Shown: positions 34,301-46,300 of the stretch, piece by piece
How the letters are laid out: each line of letters opens with the position of its first letter
How positions within the stretch are numbered: position 1 is the stretch's first letter
DNA from: Synaphobranchus kaupii
Taxonomy: Eukaryota > Chordata > Actinopteri > Anguilliformes > Synaphobranchidae
DNA: 64,000 nucleotides
NCBI GenBank assembly: GCA_029718625.1
Contig: CM056381.1
Coordinates: 56,042,157-56,106,156, forward strand
Direction: 5' to 3'
Program-made: the position numbers and the translations under genes
The notes under the pieces: model-generated
Database searches by the model: none
What the model was told of the DNA's origin: nothing
The model's input: only the letters and a program-made list of their open reading frames with translations

Positions 34301-37300
34301 AATCTGCGCCTGCTGAATGGCTGAAGCTAAGCAGGTTGTGGGCTTGGTTAGTACTTGGATGGGAGACCTCTGGGGAAAACTAAGTTGCTGCTGGAAGTGG
34401 TGTTGGTGGGCCAGTAGGGGGCAGTCTTCCCTCTGGTCAAATAAACCCCAATGCCCCAGTGCAGTGATGGGGACACTGTGCTGTAGGAGATGCCATCTTT
34501 CGGATGAGACGTTAAACCGAGGTCCTGACTCACTGTGGTCATTAAAGATCCCATGACACTTATCGTAAAGAGTAGGGGTTTCCCCGGTGTCCTGGCTAAA
34601 CTCCCAACCCAGGCTCATTCAATCTGTCACCTAATCATCCCCCAGTTTAATTGGCTAAAAAAAATTATTCTCTCCCTCTCCACCTCAGCTGATGTGTGGT
34701 GAGCATACTGGCGCAAAATGGCTGCCGTTGCATCACCCAGGTGGGTGCTACACATTGGTGGTGGTAGAGGCGAGTTTCCCCCTCATCATTGTAAAGCGCT
34801 TTGAGTATCTAGAAAGGCGCTATATAAATGCCATGCATTATTATTATTATCATTATAGCGCCCTAGGCAACTGCCATTATGGTGCAGTAATACTGAGATG
34901 CTTTTACCCACATTCTTTGTGGAGTTACTTGTGGAGCTGTGACCATACTTAAATGAACCCATTTTTATCTCTGTCTAATTCAAACACACATAAGGGAGGA
35001 CGGTACAGGTACATGTGCAAACACACACTGTACTCAAACCTGCACATGCTCACACAAACATCCACAACGGTACATAGGCTGAATAAATTTCCGTCATAAG
35101 AGGGCTACGTTAGTTGGCTTGAGTATTTGTGCAGATAGGTGTGGTCTGTTAGCAGGCTTTATATGCTTTTTGTTTGTTTCCCTGGGGCAAATTAAGACCC
35201 TTGCTAGCTTGTCAGCATAAAAGTGGGTTGAGCTCAAGATCAGTGCTATTGTTTATCTGCTAAGCTGCCTTTTATGATACACACCATCCAGGAAATGCCT
35301 TAAACTCTTCTCCAACAAAGAAGAAATAAACCCCCTTCAACAAGGTCCTACTCTTAACAGGTCCCCTAGTAACTGCAGAGCTGCAGGAGAGAGAGAGAGA
35401 GAGAGAAAGAAAGAGAGGAAGAGAGGGTGATATCACAGGGAACAGTGAGCGAGAGGATCAGAGAAGGAAGAGGGGAAGAGAGAATAAGAAGCGAGGGAAA
35501 AGAGTGAGGGGAGATGAGATGGCAAGAGAGAGTGTGAGAGAAAGTGGACGAAAGGGTCAAGAGAGAGACAGCGTGAGATTGTGTTGAAGAGAGAGAGAGA
35601 GGCACAGGGGAGAGAGGGAATGGAGAAGAGAAAAACAAGAGTTAGCGGAACAGTGGAATGTTATCCTAGCAATTATGACAGCGTGGAAAGAAAAGGACAG
35701 CAGTAAAGTAAGTGTGTTTGACAAGGCTGTCTCCACTCTGTCATCTGATTGTGATGCGCAGGGTGAGGAAGATGATCAAGGTTATTATAACATCTACTTC
35801 CTCTTTTCCCCATAGTGGTTCCCTTTATGGAGGTGTACAACAAGAGCATGTGCCGGACGAGGGAGGTCCTGGTTGATATTTTCCAGGAGTATCCCGATGA
35901 GATTGAACACATATTTATCCCATCCTGTGTGGTTCTCATGCGCTGCGCTGGCTGCTGCAATGATGAAGCACTGGAGTGCGTCCCCACGGAGACCGACAAT
36001 GTCACCATGGAGGTGAGGGCCCTCCCCCTCTCCTTCTTCCTTCTCTTCTTCATCTCAATCTCTGCTTTTCCCAAGGAAAATTGATAAACTGTCCTCTCTA
36101 GCACACCAGCTATTTTGTCACTGTGTGCAGTGTTGCAAAGTGTGTTATATTGTGCTGTATTCTCTCTCGTCTTTCAACAGGTAAAAATGTTCAAACACCT
36201 AAAACAACAAAACAATTTTCTGCTGAGTTTTACAGAACACAGAAGGTGTGAGTGCAGGTAAGAAATAACAGGCAGGCAGAGAATAGAATCTCAAGACCCA
36301 GCAGGCTGTCTTTTTTCATGGAACAAACTGTACGCCATGAGATAAAGCATTGTCCTCTGCTCTGATCTTTTCAGACCAAAGAAAGAGGTGACAGAAAGGA
36401 AAGAAAAGTAAGTACGGATTCTTTGTAGTTTTTTTTGGCAAGTGCACAAGGAGGACGGGAAAAGGGCAATGAACCAAATGCAGAAGGGGAATGAGGAGAA
36501 AATTAAGTGGAGATGAACCAGTAGCAAGCGTTAAGGGGGGGGTCTTTCCAGAAATTTGACTTTACAGAAATGCAAAAAATTGTTGGATACTCAAAGATGC
36601 AGAAAAAGATTGTGCGAAATTGTGTCTTTTTTGTATAATGCAAAATCAGCAGTCCTTTTTTAGCCTTGTTCTGTTCTGTAAAATGGCACACTTTCCCTTG
36701 TTGTCCTTTTCAAATTGTGGTTTCTTATTGAGACCTAGTCATCTGGCATCTTCCGTAACTTAAACATACATTGAGAGTACTATACACTGAAAAGTACATT
36801 TCAATTTTTCAGTTGAAAGAAGGAAATGGAATCCTGGCAAGGTTATTTACATTGTGTTAATGATGGAGAAGCAGCCCTGGATAATCGCATAGTGCTCTGC
36901 AGTATCTTTTCTGGAAAAAAACACACACAGCAGACAGACAATGCAGGGGACCAGGGGCCCCCTTGGGGGCGCTGTGCTGTTTTCTGTGTTCTGGCTGGCT
37001 CCAAGGAAGTTGTCCAGATGACAAAAAATTTCAGCTTCTGCTCTTTTTAGTTTGACTACATTTATGTTTATAATATGTATATTTATATATATTTTTTACT
37101 ATTTTCCATAAAACTATAATTTTATTATTAGTGTCAGTTTACTACTTTATAACATCCATACTAGTGAATAATCCTGGTTCCCGGGATACCGGTATTTCCC
37201 ATCACAATTCCTTCCCGTTCCCAACCGGGAGTGACGTCGGGAAACCGGGAAATTTAACATTGGCAATGCAGATAATAACTCTTGCATTAACTAAACTCCT

Positions 37301-40300
37301 CAAAAAAAGTTCGGAAACGTTATTTCGGTCGATTATTCCTCCCCTTTAATAATACCAATTGGTATTGTATTTTATATCGCTGGAAAGCCTGATTAGTCAC
37401 CTTTACAACGAGGTACAACTTGTAAGGATCATGCATTCGTGGAATGAGCAACACAGCTAACCGTGTGGGTAGCGGCCCAAAAAAATGTGCCAAAATCCCC
37501 TGCAATATTCTTCTGTTGGTATTCACTCTCGTTTTGAGTTGCTTGGTGGATTGGATGATTGCACTCTCCCACAGTAATAAGGAAAAAACAACACATATTG
37601 GCCATTTTTACACTTTATTCATTTTACACTGTCAGGGACCTCAGTAGCTTGTGGAAGATCCATACGCAGTCACAACAGCTTGGCACCTCCTCCTCATGCT
37701 GGTCACCAGCCTGGTCACACACTGCTGTGGGATGGCATCCCATTCCTCAACCAGGATTTGCCGCAAGTCAGCCAACATGGTTGCGTTGGTCTCTCTGGCA
37801 CGTACAGCATGCCCAAGCTGATCCCACAGGTGTTCAATTGGGTTGAGGTCTGGACTCACGGCAGGCCATTCCATCCTCTCCACTCCCAAATTCTGGAGGT
37901 ACTCTGTGATGATCCTGGCTCTGTGGGGGCGAGCGTTGTCATCCTGGAGGATGGAGTTAGGTCCCAGATTCTGGAGATATGGGATCGCCACTGGCTCCAG
38001 AATCTCATTCCGATATCTCACTGCATTGAGATTGCCTTCAATGATGACAAGTTCTGTTTTGCCTGTGAGAGAGATACCGCCCCACACCATGATCCTGCCA
38101 TCCAGCTTCCGCAGACAGAACCTTGATTCATCACTGAACATGACGTTGCCCCACATTCTTAGGTTCCACTGTCGGTGCTGTCGACACCAGTGCAAACGGG
38201 CCTGACGTGAAGGGCAGTCATTGCAGGCTTCCTGGCAGCCTTATAAGCACGAAGACCGGCCATGTGCAGTCTGTTCCTCACTGTCTGATCAGAGATCTGT
38301 CTGTGGTACCGTTGTGCAAATCTTGCCTGTAAATCTCTGGAAGAAAGCCTACGGTTCCTCAGTGAAGCAAGGGTGAGGAACCGATCTTCTTGGGGTGTTG
38401 TCTTCCTGGGACGGCCACTTCGTGGTCTGTCTTTGACTTCACCAGTCTCACGGAACTTGGTCCTAAGTTTGGAAATGGTACCAGGGCTGACACCAAATAA
38501 TGCTGCCACTCTGCGTACCGGAACACCAGCTTCCACTTGCCCTATTGCACGGGCCTTATCCTGAAGGGACAAACGTGGCATGTTTATGCTTGGAGCACAC
38601 ACAAACTCAACAAAGTTGCAGGACCCATGCACACAAGTGCTGTCAATTAGGTGCCAATCAGGTGCCAGTCACACACCTGTGACTGGCATACACCTGCCAG
38701 CACTTGAAGCTCAAAACGAGAGTGAATACCAACAGAAGAATATTGCAGGGGATTTTGGCACATTTTTTGGGGCGCTACCCACACGGTTAGCTGTGTTGCT
38801 CATTCCACGAATGCATGATCCTTACAAGTTGTACCTCGTTGTAAAGGTGACTAATCAGGCTTTCCAACGATATAAAATACAATACCAATTGGTATTATTA
38901 AAGGGGAGGAATAATCGACCAAAATAACGTTTCCGAACTTTTTTTGAGGAGTTTATATTTGGCGTAATTAAGTACAGTAAAATAATCAATATATGAAGTT
39001 TATTTCCAAAATGCAGTATCCACCATTTGAAAAAACTGATGCCTACTCATGACTGCTTACTGACAAGCGAAAACTCTAAGTACGGTAATTGATTGCACTT
39101 TAGAGCATGTGAACTTTGCTAGTGCACGCAAAAGAAGTTCAATATACCTGCTCCAAACGTGGAGAGCAAAATCATGTCAAGCAACGTGTGGAAGAATTTT
39201 GAGAAACTTAATATTAACGAGGCAAAATGTCTGGTTTTTTAAAGGTTTTTAAAATTAATTTCAGAGAAAAGAATATGCTAACGTCAATGACAAGGCTATC
39301 ACGAGAAGGCAACCGTGGATAGGAACAAGGGGTAGCCTAATAATGAACGCAAACCCGTAGTTATTCCAGGACTAGATATTCTGCAGAAATATAGCCCAGC
39401 TATAATTACAAAACAAGCTGAAATTCTTAGAACAAGTTGCAAGTATATTAGATACCTTCGCTTTTCTTACCAACTCGTAGCCTACTGCTAAACGTCCCTC
39501 ATTTCACAATGGTATGCTAGCGTATATTTGCTGATGTGTCTTTATGGAGATATTGTATTTATGCCATCATATTAAGTTATTGTATTTATGCCATAACATT
39601 TACTTAGAGTATATAATGTAGGCCTATTACTCACATTCTCAGTTCTTGCAGGAAAAACCTAGATTTTTCTTTAGGTTTTTTTTAAATTTTTTTTATTGGC
39701 TTGTTACAAACATGATAAATTTTTGCATAAAACACAAAGCCTACTTTATTTCCAGTGTAAAAATGTGTAGGCATTCTTTTTTTTTTGACGGGGGGCGGGT
39801 ATAGTCCTTTTCCTTAAACACTGGCCATTTGCCTGTAGACCTAATGTAATGGGGCGTGACGTGTGAGGAAGGAGGAGCCAAACGCAGCAAGGGGATTCAT
39901 AAAGCCCTTAGGCCACTAAGGCGGGATACCCGCAGATAAGGGAGGAGACAAGACAAGGAACACGAACACCACGACAGACGCTACTAACTGGCTAACTGTC
40001 AACCGCTAAGTAAAGCGTAAGGACAGGGATCAGAACAGCCAGAAATAAAACGCGCCCTGTCTCGGTAACGAGACACCATAACGGGCGAGTAGCGAAAAGA
40101 CAAAAACAAATAAACAGTGAACCAATGAAGCAGAAATATCTGATTAAATACGAGGAGGTGAAAGAACAGATAACCTTACGTGGCTAATTACATAAGCTGG
40201 AATTAAGTCATATGCGGAACCTAAAGGAGGGTAAACGCCCGATCTCCCAGGGGGAAGAAACACTTTACAGGCGAGCCGACGGAGAACCGCAGTCCCATAA

Positions 40301-43300
40301 CCTTACCAGCAAAAATGACAAGCTTAAAACAGAGCCACGCCCTAACCTCTAAGACAGGAGATGAAACGAGGCAAAGGAACAGGTAATTGATGTTCCAAGG
40401 CATAGTTTGAGGCTCGCAGTCACACGCAAACACAAATACAAGCCCTGCCTCTCAATAAGGGGAAATGTAACGAGGCGAACAGGAACAGAGATTTAACGTT
40501 CCATGGCGATATAAAAGGCTCGCAGTCCAATGAATAAAACCAAGAGGGTAAACACCCGATCTCCCAGGAGAGAAACATTTTACAGGTGAGCCGACGGAGC
40601 ACCGTCGTCCCATAACTTTACTATCCATAGACTAACGCAAGCTAGATATAAAACAACCGCCCTAGCCTCACAAATGGAAAAATGTAACGAGGCGAAATGG
40701 AACAGAGAGCTAACGTTCCGAGGCTATTAAAAACACGCAGTCAAACACAAGCACGTCCACAGCATCGCCCAAGCTCCACATAAGGAGACAACACCCGGAG
40801 AACGAAACAGAACAACAGTTCGCAACAAAATCGTCTCAAAGGCAAAAAAGGCGAACAGGACAGCTGCAACAAAAGACTTACGCAAACATAATAGCACGAA
40901 GCCTCAATATAAATAAAACCCTGAATCACAACTACGGGGAACGTAGTCCACGAGAAGGAGACTAAACAGGGAAAAACGTACCAAGGCTACTTACTGGCTC
41001 ACAGTAACACGGAATTGAGTAGAAGCAAAACGCCAGGTCTCTCAGAGAATAAATATGAAACGAGGCGAAATGGAACAGAGAGCTAACGTTCCGATGCTAT
41101 AATTAGACAACACGCAGTCACACACAAACACGTCCACAACAACGCCCAAGCTCCATATAAAGAGACAAACACCCGGAGAACGAAACAGAACAACAGTTCA
41201 CTACAATCGTCTCGCAGGTAAAAAGGGCGTACAGGACGGCTGCTACAAAAGACCTACGCAACATAGCACAACAGCCTCTCAGAAAACGAATGAAGGAGAC
41301 GAGGCGAAATGGAACAGAGAATTACGGTCCCAAACTTCTACGAGATAATCAACAACCAAGCCAGTAAGAAATAAGCCCTGCCTCTAAAAAGAGACGCTAA
41401 AAATAGGCGAGTAGCCAAAATGGTACGAGAACTCACAGCCAACAATAACACCACAGTACATAACAATTAACAATTAATGTCGAAGCCCCGAACGAAGGAG
41501 ACGGAAGGCTTATATAACTCTCGTGACTACGAACAGGTGTAAATGCTTTAACAGAAAGCTCCGCCAACTCAGCAGGGCGGAGCAAGCATCCACCAAAAGG
41601 GCAGCGCCCTCGCGTGGCCACCGAGGAAAACGATCGCATGGGGAAACAGGGCTGAAAACCATGACAGGACCCCCCCCTCTAAGGGGCGACCCAGGCGACC
41701 CCAGAAATAAAAAACCATGCGGAAGTTCCCGAAGAGAGAAATACCCGACAAAATACATACAAAATTTTATTTTATTTTATTTTATTTTTTTTTGGAAGGG
41801 AAGGGAGGGTGGGACTAAGGGTGAGGGGGGTGTGGAACTAACAAGTGCCCGGCTAAAGCACCCTGGAGAAAGTAAACAGCACCCTGGTGCCTGGCTACCT
41901 AACCAAACCTTACTACGCCTAACCTATTCTTCTTGAGGCGTGCCGGGCAAGAGGCGACTTTAAAAGCATTAACTCAAGGACCTTGGCCTATGAACTAAGA
42001 CCAAAGCCCTTGAAAGCGTACCCCTGACAGGGATAAATCCCCACCCGGGATTACCTCGAAAATAAAAAAGGCAAAATAATAAAGTAGCTGGCCGCAGGAA
42101 AACCCAACAAGGTCAACTGGCCCACTCGGCGCCTAACTACCAGGGTAGCTGAAAAACGAAAGAAAACCAAGGATACTCAATAAAAACCAAGACACAAACC
42201 ACAAACAGTTACCACCAAAACCCATCTTAGTAAAAAAAATTAATTATAAATTCCCCTATAAAAGCCGCTGGCCCCGGTAATGGCTTCGACATTCTGTAAT
42301 GGGGCGTGACGTGTGAGGAAGGAGGAGCCAAACGCAGCAAGGGGATTCATAAAGCCCTTAGGCCACTAAGGCGGGATACCCGCAGATAAGGGAGGAGACA
42401 AGACAAGGAACACGAACACCACGACAGACGCTACTAACTGGCTAACTGTCAACCGCTAAGTAAAGCGTAAGGACAGGGATCAGAACAGCCAGAAATAAAA
42501 CGCGCCCTGTCTCGGTAACGAGACACCATAACGGGCGAGTAGCGAAAAGACAAAAACAAATAAACAGTGAACCAATGAAGCAGAAATATCTGATTAAATA
42601 CGAGGAGGTGAAAGAACAGATAACCTTACGTGGCTAATTACATAAGCTGGAATTAAGTCATATGCGGAACCTAAAGGAGGGTAAACGCCCGATCTCCCAG
42701 GGGGAAGAAACACTTTACAGGCGAGCCGACGGAGAACCGCAGTCCCATAACCTTACCAGCAAAAATGACAAGCTTAAAACAGAGCCACGCCCTAACCTCT
42801 AAGACAGGAGATGAAACGAGGCAAAGGAACAGGTAATTGATGTTCCAAGGCATAGTTTGAGGCTCGCAGTCACACGCAAACACAAATACAAGCCCTGCCT
42901 CTCAATAAGGGGAAATGTAACGAGGCGAACAGGAACAGAGATTTAACGTTCCATGGCGATATAAAAGGCTCGCAGTCCAATGAATAAAACCAAGAGGGTA
43001 AACACCCGATCTCCCAGGAGAGAAACATTTTACAGGTGAGCCGACGGAGCACCGTCGTCCCATAACTTTACTATCCATAGACTAACGCAAGCTAGATATA
43101 AAACAACCGCCCTAGCCTCACAAATGGAAAAATGTAACGAGGCGAAATGGAACAGAGAGCTAACGTTCCGAGGCTATTAAAAACACGCAGTCAAACACAA
43201 GCACGTCCACAGCATCGCCCAAGCTCCACATAAGGAGACAACACCCGGAGAACGAAACAGAACAACAGTTCGCAACAAAATCGTCTCAAAGGCAAAAAAG

Positions 43301-46300
43301 GCGAACAGGACAGCTGCAACAAAAGACTTACGCAAACATAATAGCACGAAGCCTCAATATAAATAAAACCCTGAATCACAACTACGGGGAACGTAGTCCA
43401 CGAGAAGGAGACTAAACAGGGAAAAACGTACCAAGGCTACTTACTGGCTCACAGTAACACGGAATTGAGTAGAAGCAAAACGCCAGGTCTCTCAGAGAAT
43501 AAATATGAAACGAGGCGAAATGGAACAGAGAGCTAACGTTCCGATGCTATAATTAGACAACACGCAGTCACACACAAACACGTCCACAACAACGCCCAAG
43601 CTCCATATAAAGAGACAAACACCCGGAGAACGAAACAGAACAACAGTTCACTACAATCGTCTCGCAGGTAAAAAGGGCGTACAGGACGGCTGCTACAAAA
43701 GACCTACGCAACATAGCACAACAGCCTCTCAGAAAACGAATGAAGGAGACGAGGCGAAATGGAACAGAGAATTACGGTCCCAAACTTCTACGAGATAATC
43801 AACAACCAAGCCAGTAAGAAATAAGCCCTGCCTCTAAAAAGAGACGCTAAAAATAGGCGAGTAGCCAAAATGGTACGAGAACTCACAGCCAACAATAACA
43901 CCACAGTACATAACAATTAACAATTAATGTCGAAGCCCCGAACGAAGGAGACGGAAGGCTTATATAACTCTCGTGACTACGAACAGGTGTAAATGCTTTA
44001 ACAGAAAGCTCCGCCAACTCAGCAGGGCGGAGCAAGCATCCACCAAAAGGGCAGCGCCCTCGCGTGGCCACCGAGGAAAACGATCGCATGGGGAAACAGG
44101 GCTGAAAACCATGACACCTAAAGCCTTTTTGTCGTGAACAGTTATAGCCAGCATGAATACTTTTCACGGTTCAGGTAGGCCTAATAGCCCTATAGCCTTT
44201 GTTTAGATGTCCAAAGTTCCAAAGCAGCCATAATTTTGTTGAGAAAATATGTTGCTTTTATTAATAAAACGTCTTTGAAAAGCAGTTTGTTGTTATTGTT
44301 ATTCAAGAATCTCAGCCAATAGTATACTAGTGAATGCCATGGTGCTGTAAGATAGTTTTATATGGCATATGGATGCCAGTAGCCTGTAAACCAATAAGTA
44401 GGGTCACACATTTAATAATAGCCTACTAGAACGCCCATGGTTTTTTAGACGGGATTTCCCGGGAAACCCGGGAGTGAGGTGTTATAATCCCAGGTTTAAA
44501 AATAGCAAACTTTCAGGAAAATATTAAACACTAATCCATACACAGACCTGTGGTCTGCACCATCATCATTTCTCATGATACTATAGTCCAGTTGTTGAAC
44601 ATTGATCTTCCTCTTTTGCCACATATTGTAATGACAGTAACAGGTACTGTAATTGAATGTTATTAGTCTTAGTGTTATAGATGTCAATAAGCCCTTCAGT
44701 GATGCCAGAATATAGATTTGGAAATGCACAAGGATTCAATTTACAGAATACCATCAGGCTAAATTGGTTCCCAGCAAGAGATGGTTAATACATCAAAGTA
44801 CCACTGTGAAGGCTGCTGGGTGGATTTTCCAGTTAAGGCACCGTTCTGATGCTCGAATGAGCCCCACGGTCTTGGGTTGAATACGGATCATGAAAGTGAT
44901 AACTGTGTCCGGTATACCCACAGATGGCAATTGCATTTCCCGGAGATGGGAGGGTTCAGTCAGTTAGGGTTCTGCATTTCATCGCTTCTCTAGCGATCCT
45001 GCTGGCCAATCGGGCACCTGGAATCTGCTTGCCAGAGCTGCACATGAAATTACTTCCTTCCTCAGCTCTATGCGAGCTTCGCTGTGGGCTGTGGTGTGAA
45101 AAGAAGCAGGCTGGTGACACCGTGTGTTTAGGAGGAGAACCTCGGTTGTCTCACTCTACAGACTCGTCAGTATGGATTGATGCATGAATGTGGCTGTAAA
45201 ATTTCTAATTGGACATTCTAAATTAGGATGAGAATTGGACATGCCAAAAAATTACAACTGTGAAATAGCTTTTTAGGGTATACTAGTTTTTTTAATGTGA
45301 AAAGTTCCCAAAACAATCTCTTCATGTAACTTATAAACAAGGAGGTTGCCTCACATGTCTCACCTATGTCTCCCTGGACAGACGGATAAAAACTTTGACT
45401 CACCTCTGACTCCTTTGAGACAGGGACTGTGTCTCTCACCTGTGTGTCTCAACTCAAAAGCACCATCACACGTGTGTCTTTCTGGGAACAAAGGAATATC
45501 CTATTCCACCTGCTACTCATGGAACTCAAATTGTCTTTGTCTTAAACATTGGCTTCCTTGGTGTGGAAAAGCTGTGTCCCATTAGTGTCTCATGTCTTTC
45601 ATTGCACAAAAATAGGCTTTGTTTCACTTGTGTCTCCCCCGTGTCTCATCAAAGAGGCTGTGTCTTGCCTATTTTTTCCTGGACTCATGAAGGACTTTGC
45701 CTGTGTCCTCCTGATCAGAGATGCAAGGGCCTCATCTTAATATTAGTCTCGATTGATCGTCTGATTCATTCACTGAATGGTTTTTCTCCACCCAAATCTC
45801 CTGGATTTAGATGTATGCGCATTGTTTTTGCTTTATCTTCCAGAAAACACCGGAAGGGCAAGGGCACAGGCCTAAAGAGAAAGAGAAGGAAAAACAGAGT
45901 GAAAAAGCCACCCTCGTATGTCAGCTGTGCATACCCCATACCACAATTCCACTTGAGTGTGTCTCTCATGGTCGTTAAGTTAATTTGGGAAGAGGTTGCC
46001 TGTCTCTTGTAATTCACCCTGCGATTGGCATGAAGCTTATTTTTCCGGGTTGATTTCGAAGCAGCTTTAACCCGCCGGGGCGATAATGCATTGTAGAAGT
46101 CAGATGGTAAGGTAACGATGTCACTGTGCATGTGCTTTTGTGTGATCAGACTAATCATGTGACTGCTGGAATGGGACTGGCGTGCTGTTGAGTCTTGAGG
46201 GCTGCTCTTTGTGATTGGTCCAAGTGTCTTTTCAAAACAGCAAGCTTTGTCATTGTCTTTTGTTGTAGACGTGACCAGGATTTAACACTTTTATCATTTC

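Larger units (their letters stand above)
33398..35815 (+). other. vegfa intron 2
   Basis: The 2,418-bp intron carries a 5S-headed SINE (34279-34860) and a purine-rich GA tract (35385-35640). Nothing else recognised. Confidence 0.85.
39840..44121 (-). mobile_element. young non-coding LTR retrotransposon (sushi/Tf1-like), complete
   Basis: Two direct 1,822-bp LTRs (39845-41666 and 42295-44116) enclose 628 bp and are bracketed by the 5-bp duplication cctaa (39840-39844, 44117-44121). Minus orientation follows from a TATA box in each LTR and a polypurine tract (minus strand agaggggggggtcc) next to LTR1. The interior has no gag or pol, so it must move in trans. A 12-nt stretch near the predicted RNA start is complementary to the sequence just past the 5' LTR, as in self-priming elements. 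It lies antisense in vegfa intron 5. Confidence 0.93.
37160..44490 (+). mobile_element. possible hAT host element around both nested insertions
   Basis: CCCGGG-rich ends (37170-37255: ggttcccgggataccggtat; 44450-44490: gggatttcccgggaaacccg) lie in opposite orientation on either side of the Tc1 and LTR elements. Between them a + strand frame from about 39174 reads [19 protein letters not shown], the start of a BED-type zinc finger as in hAT transposases. I could not define an 8-bp duplication, so boundaries are approximate. Confidence 0.5.
36408..45843 (+). other. vegfa intron 5, expanded by nested transposons
   Basis: This 9.4-kb intron contains the Tc1 element (37294-38953), the LTR retrotransposon (39845-44116) and flanking hAT-like ends. 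About 0.75 kb at the left and 1.35 kb at the right (44490-45843) show no recognised feature. Without the Tc1 and LTR insertions the intron would be about 3.5 kb. Confidence 0.85.

Noticed and set aside
34279..34400. A 5S rRNA gene
   Set aside because: The 5S-like stretch is diverged and continues directly into a Deu core and LINE-type tail with (ATT)n, so it is a SINE head.
36001..36084. Read-through of vegfa exon 3 as a truncated protein
   Set aside because: The frame past 36012 is intronic; donor gtgagg and the 197-nt exon length show that exon 3 ends there.
40221..44167. Repeated open frames of 60-94 codons on the minus strand, present twice
   Set aside because: They lie in the two identical LTRs and have no protein motif.
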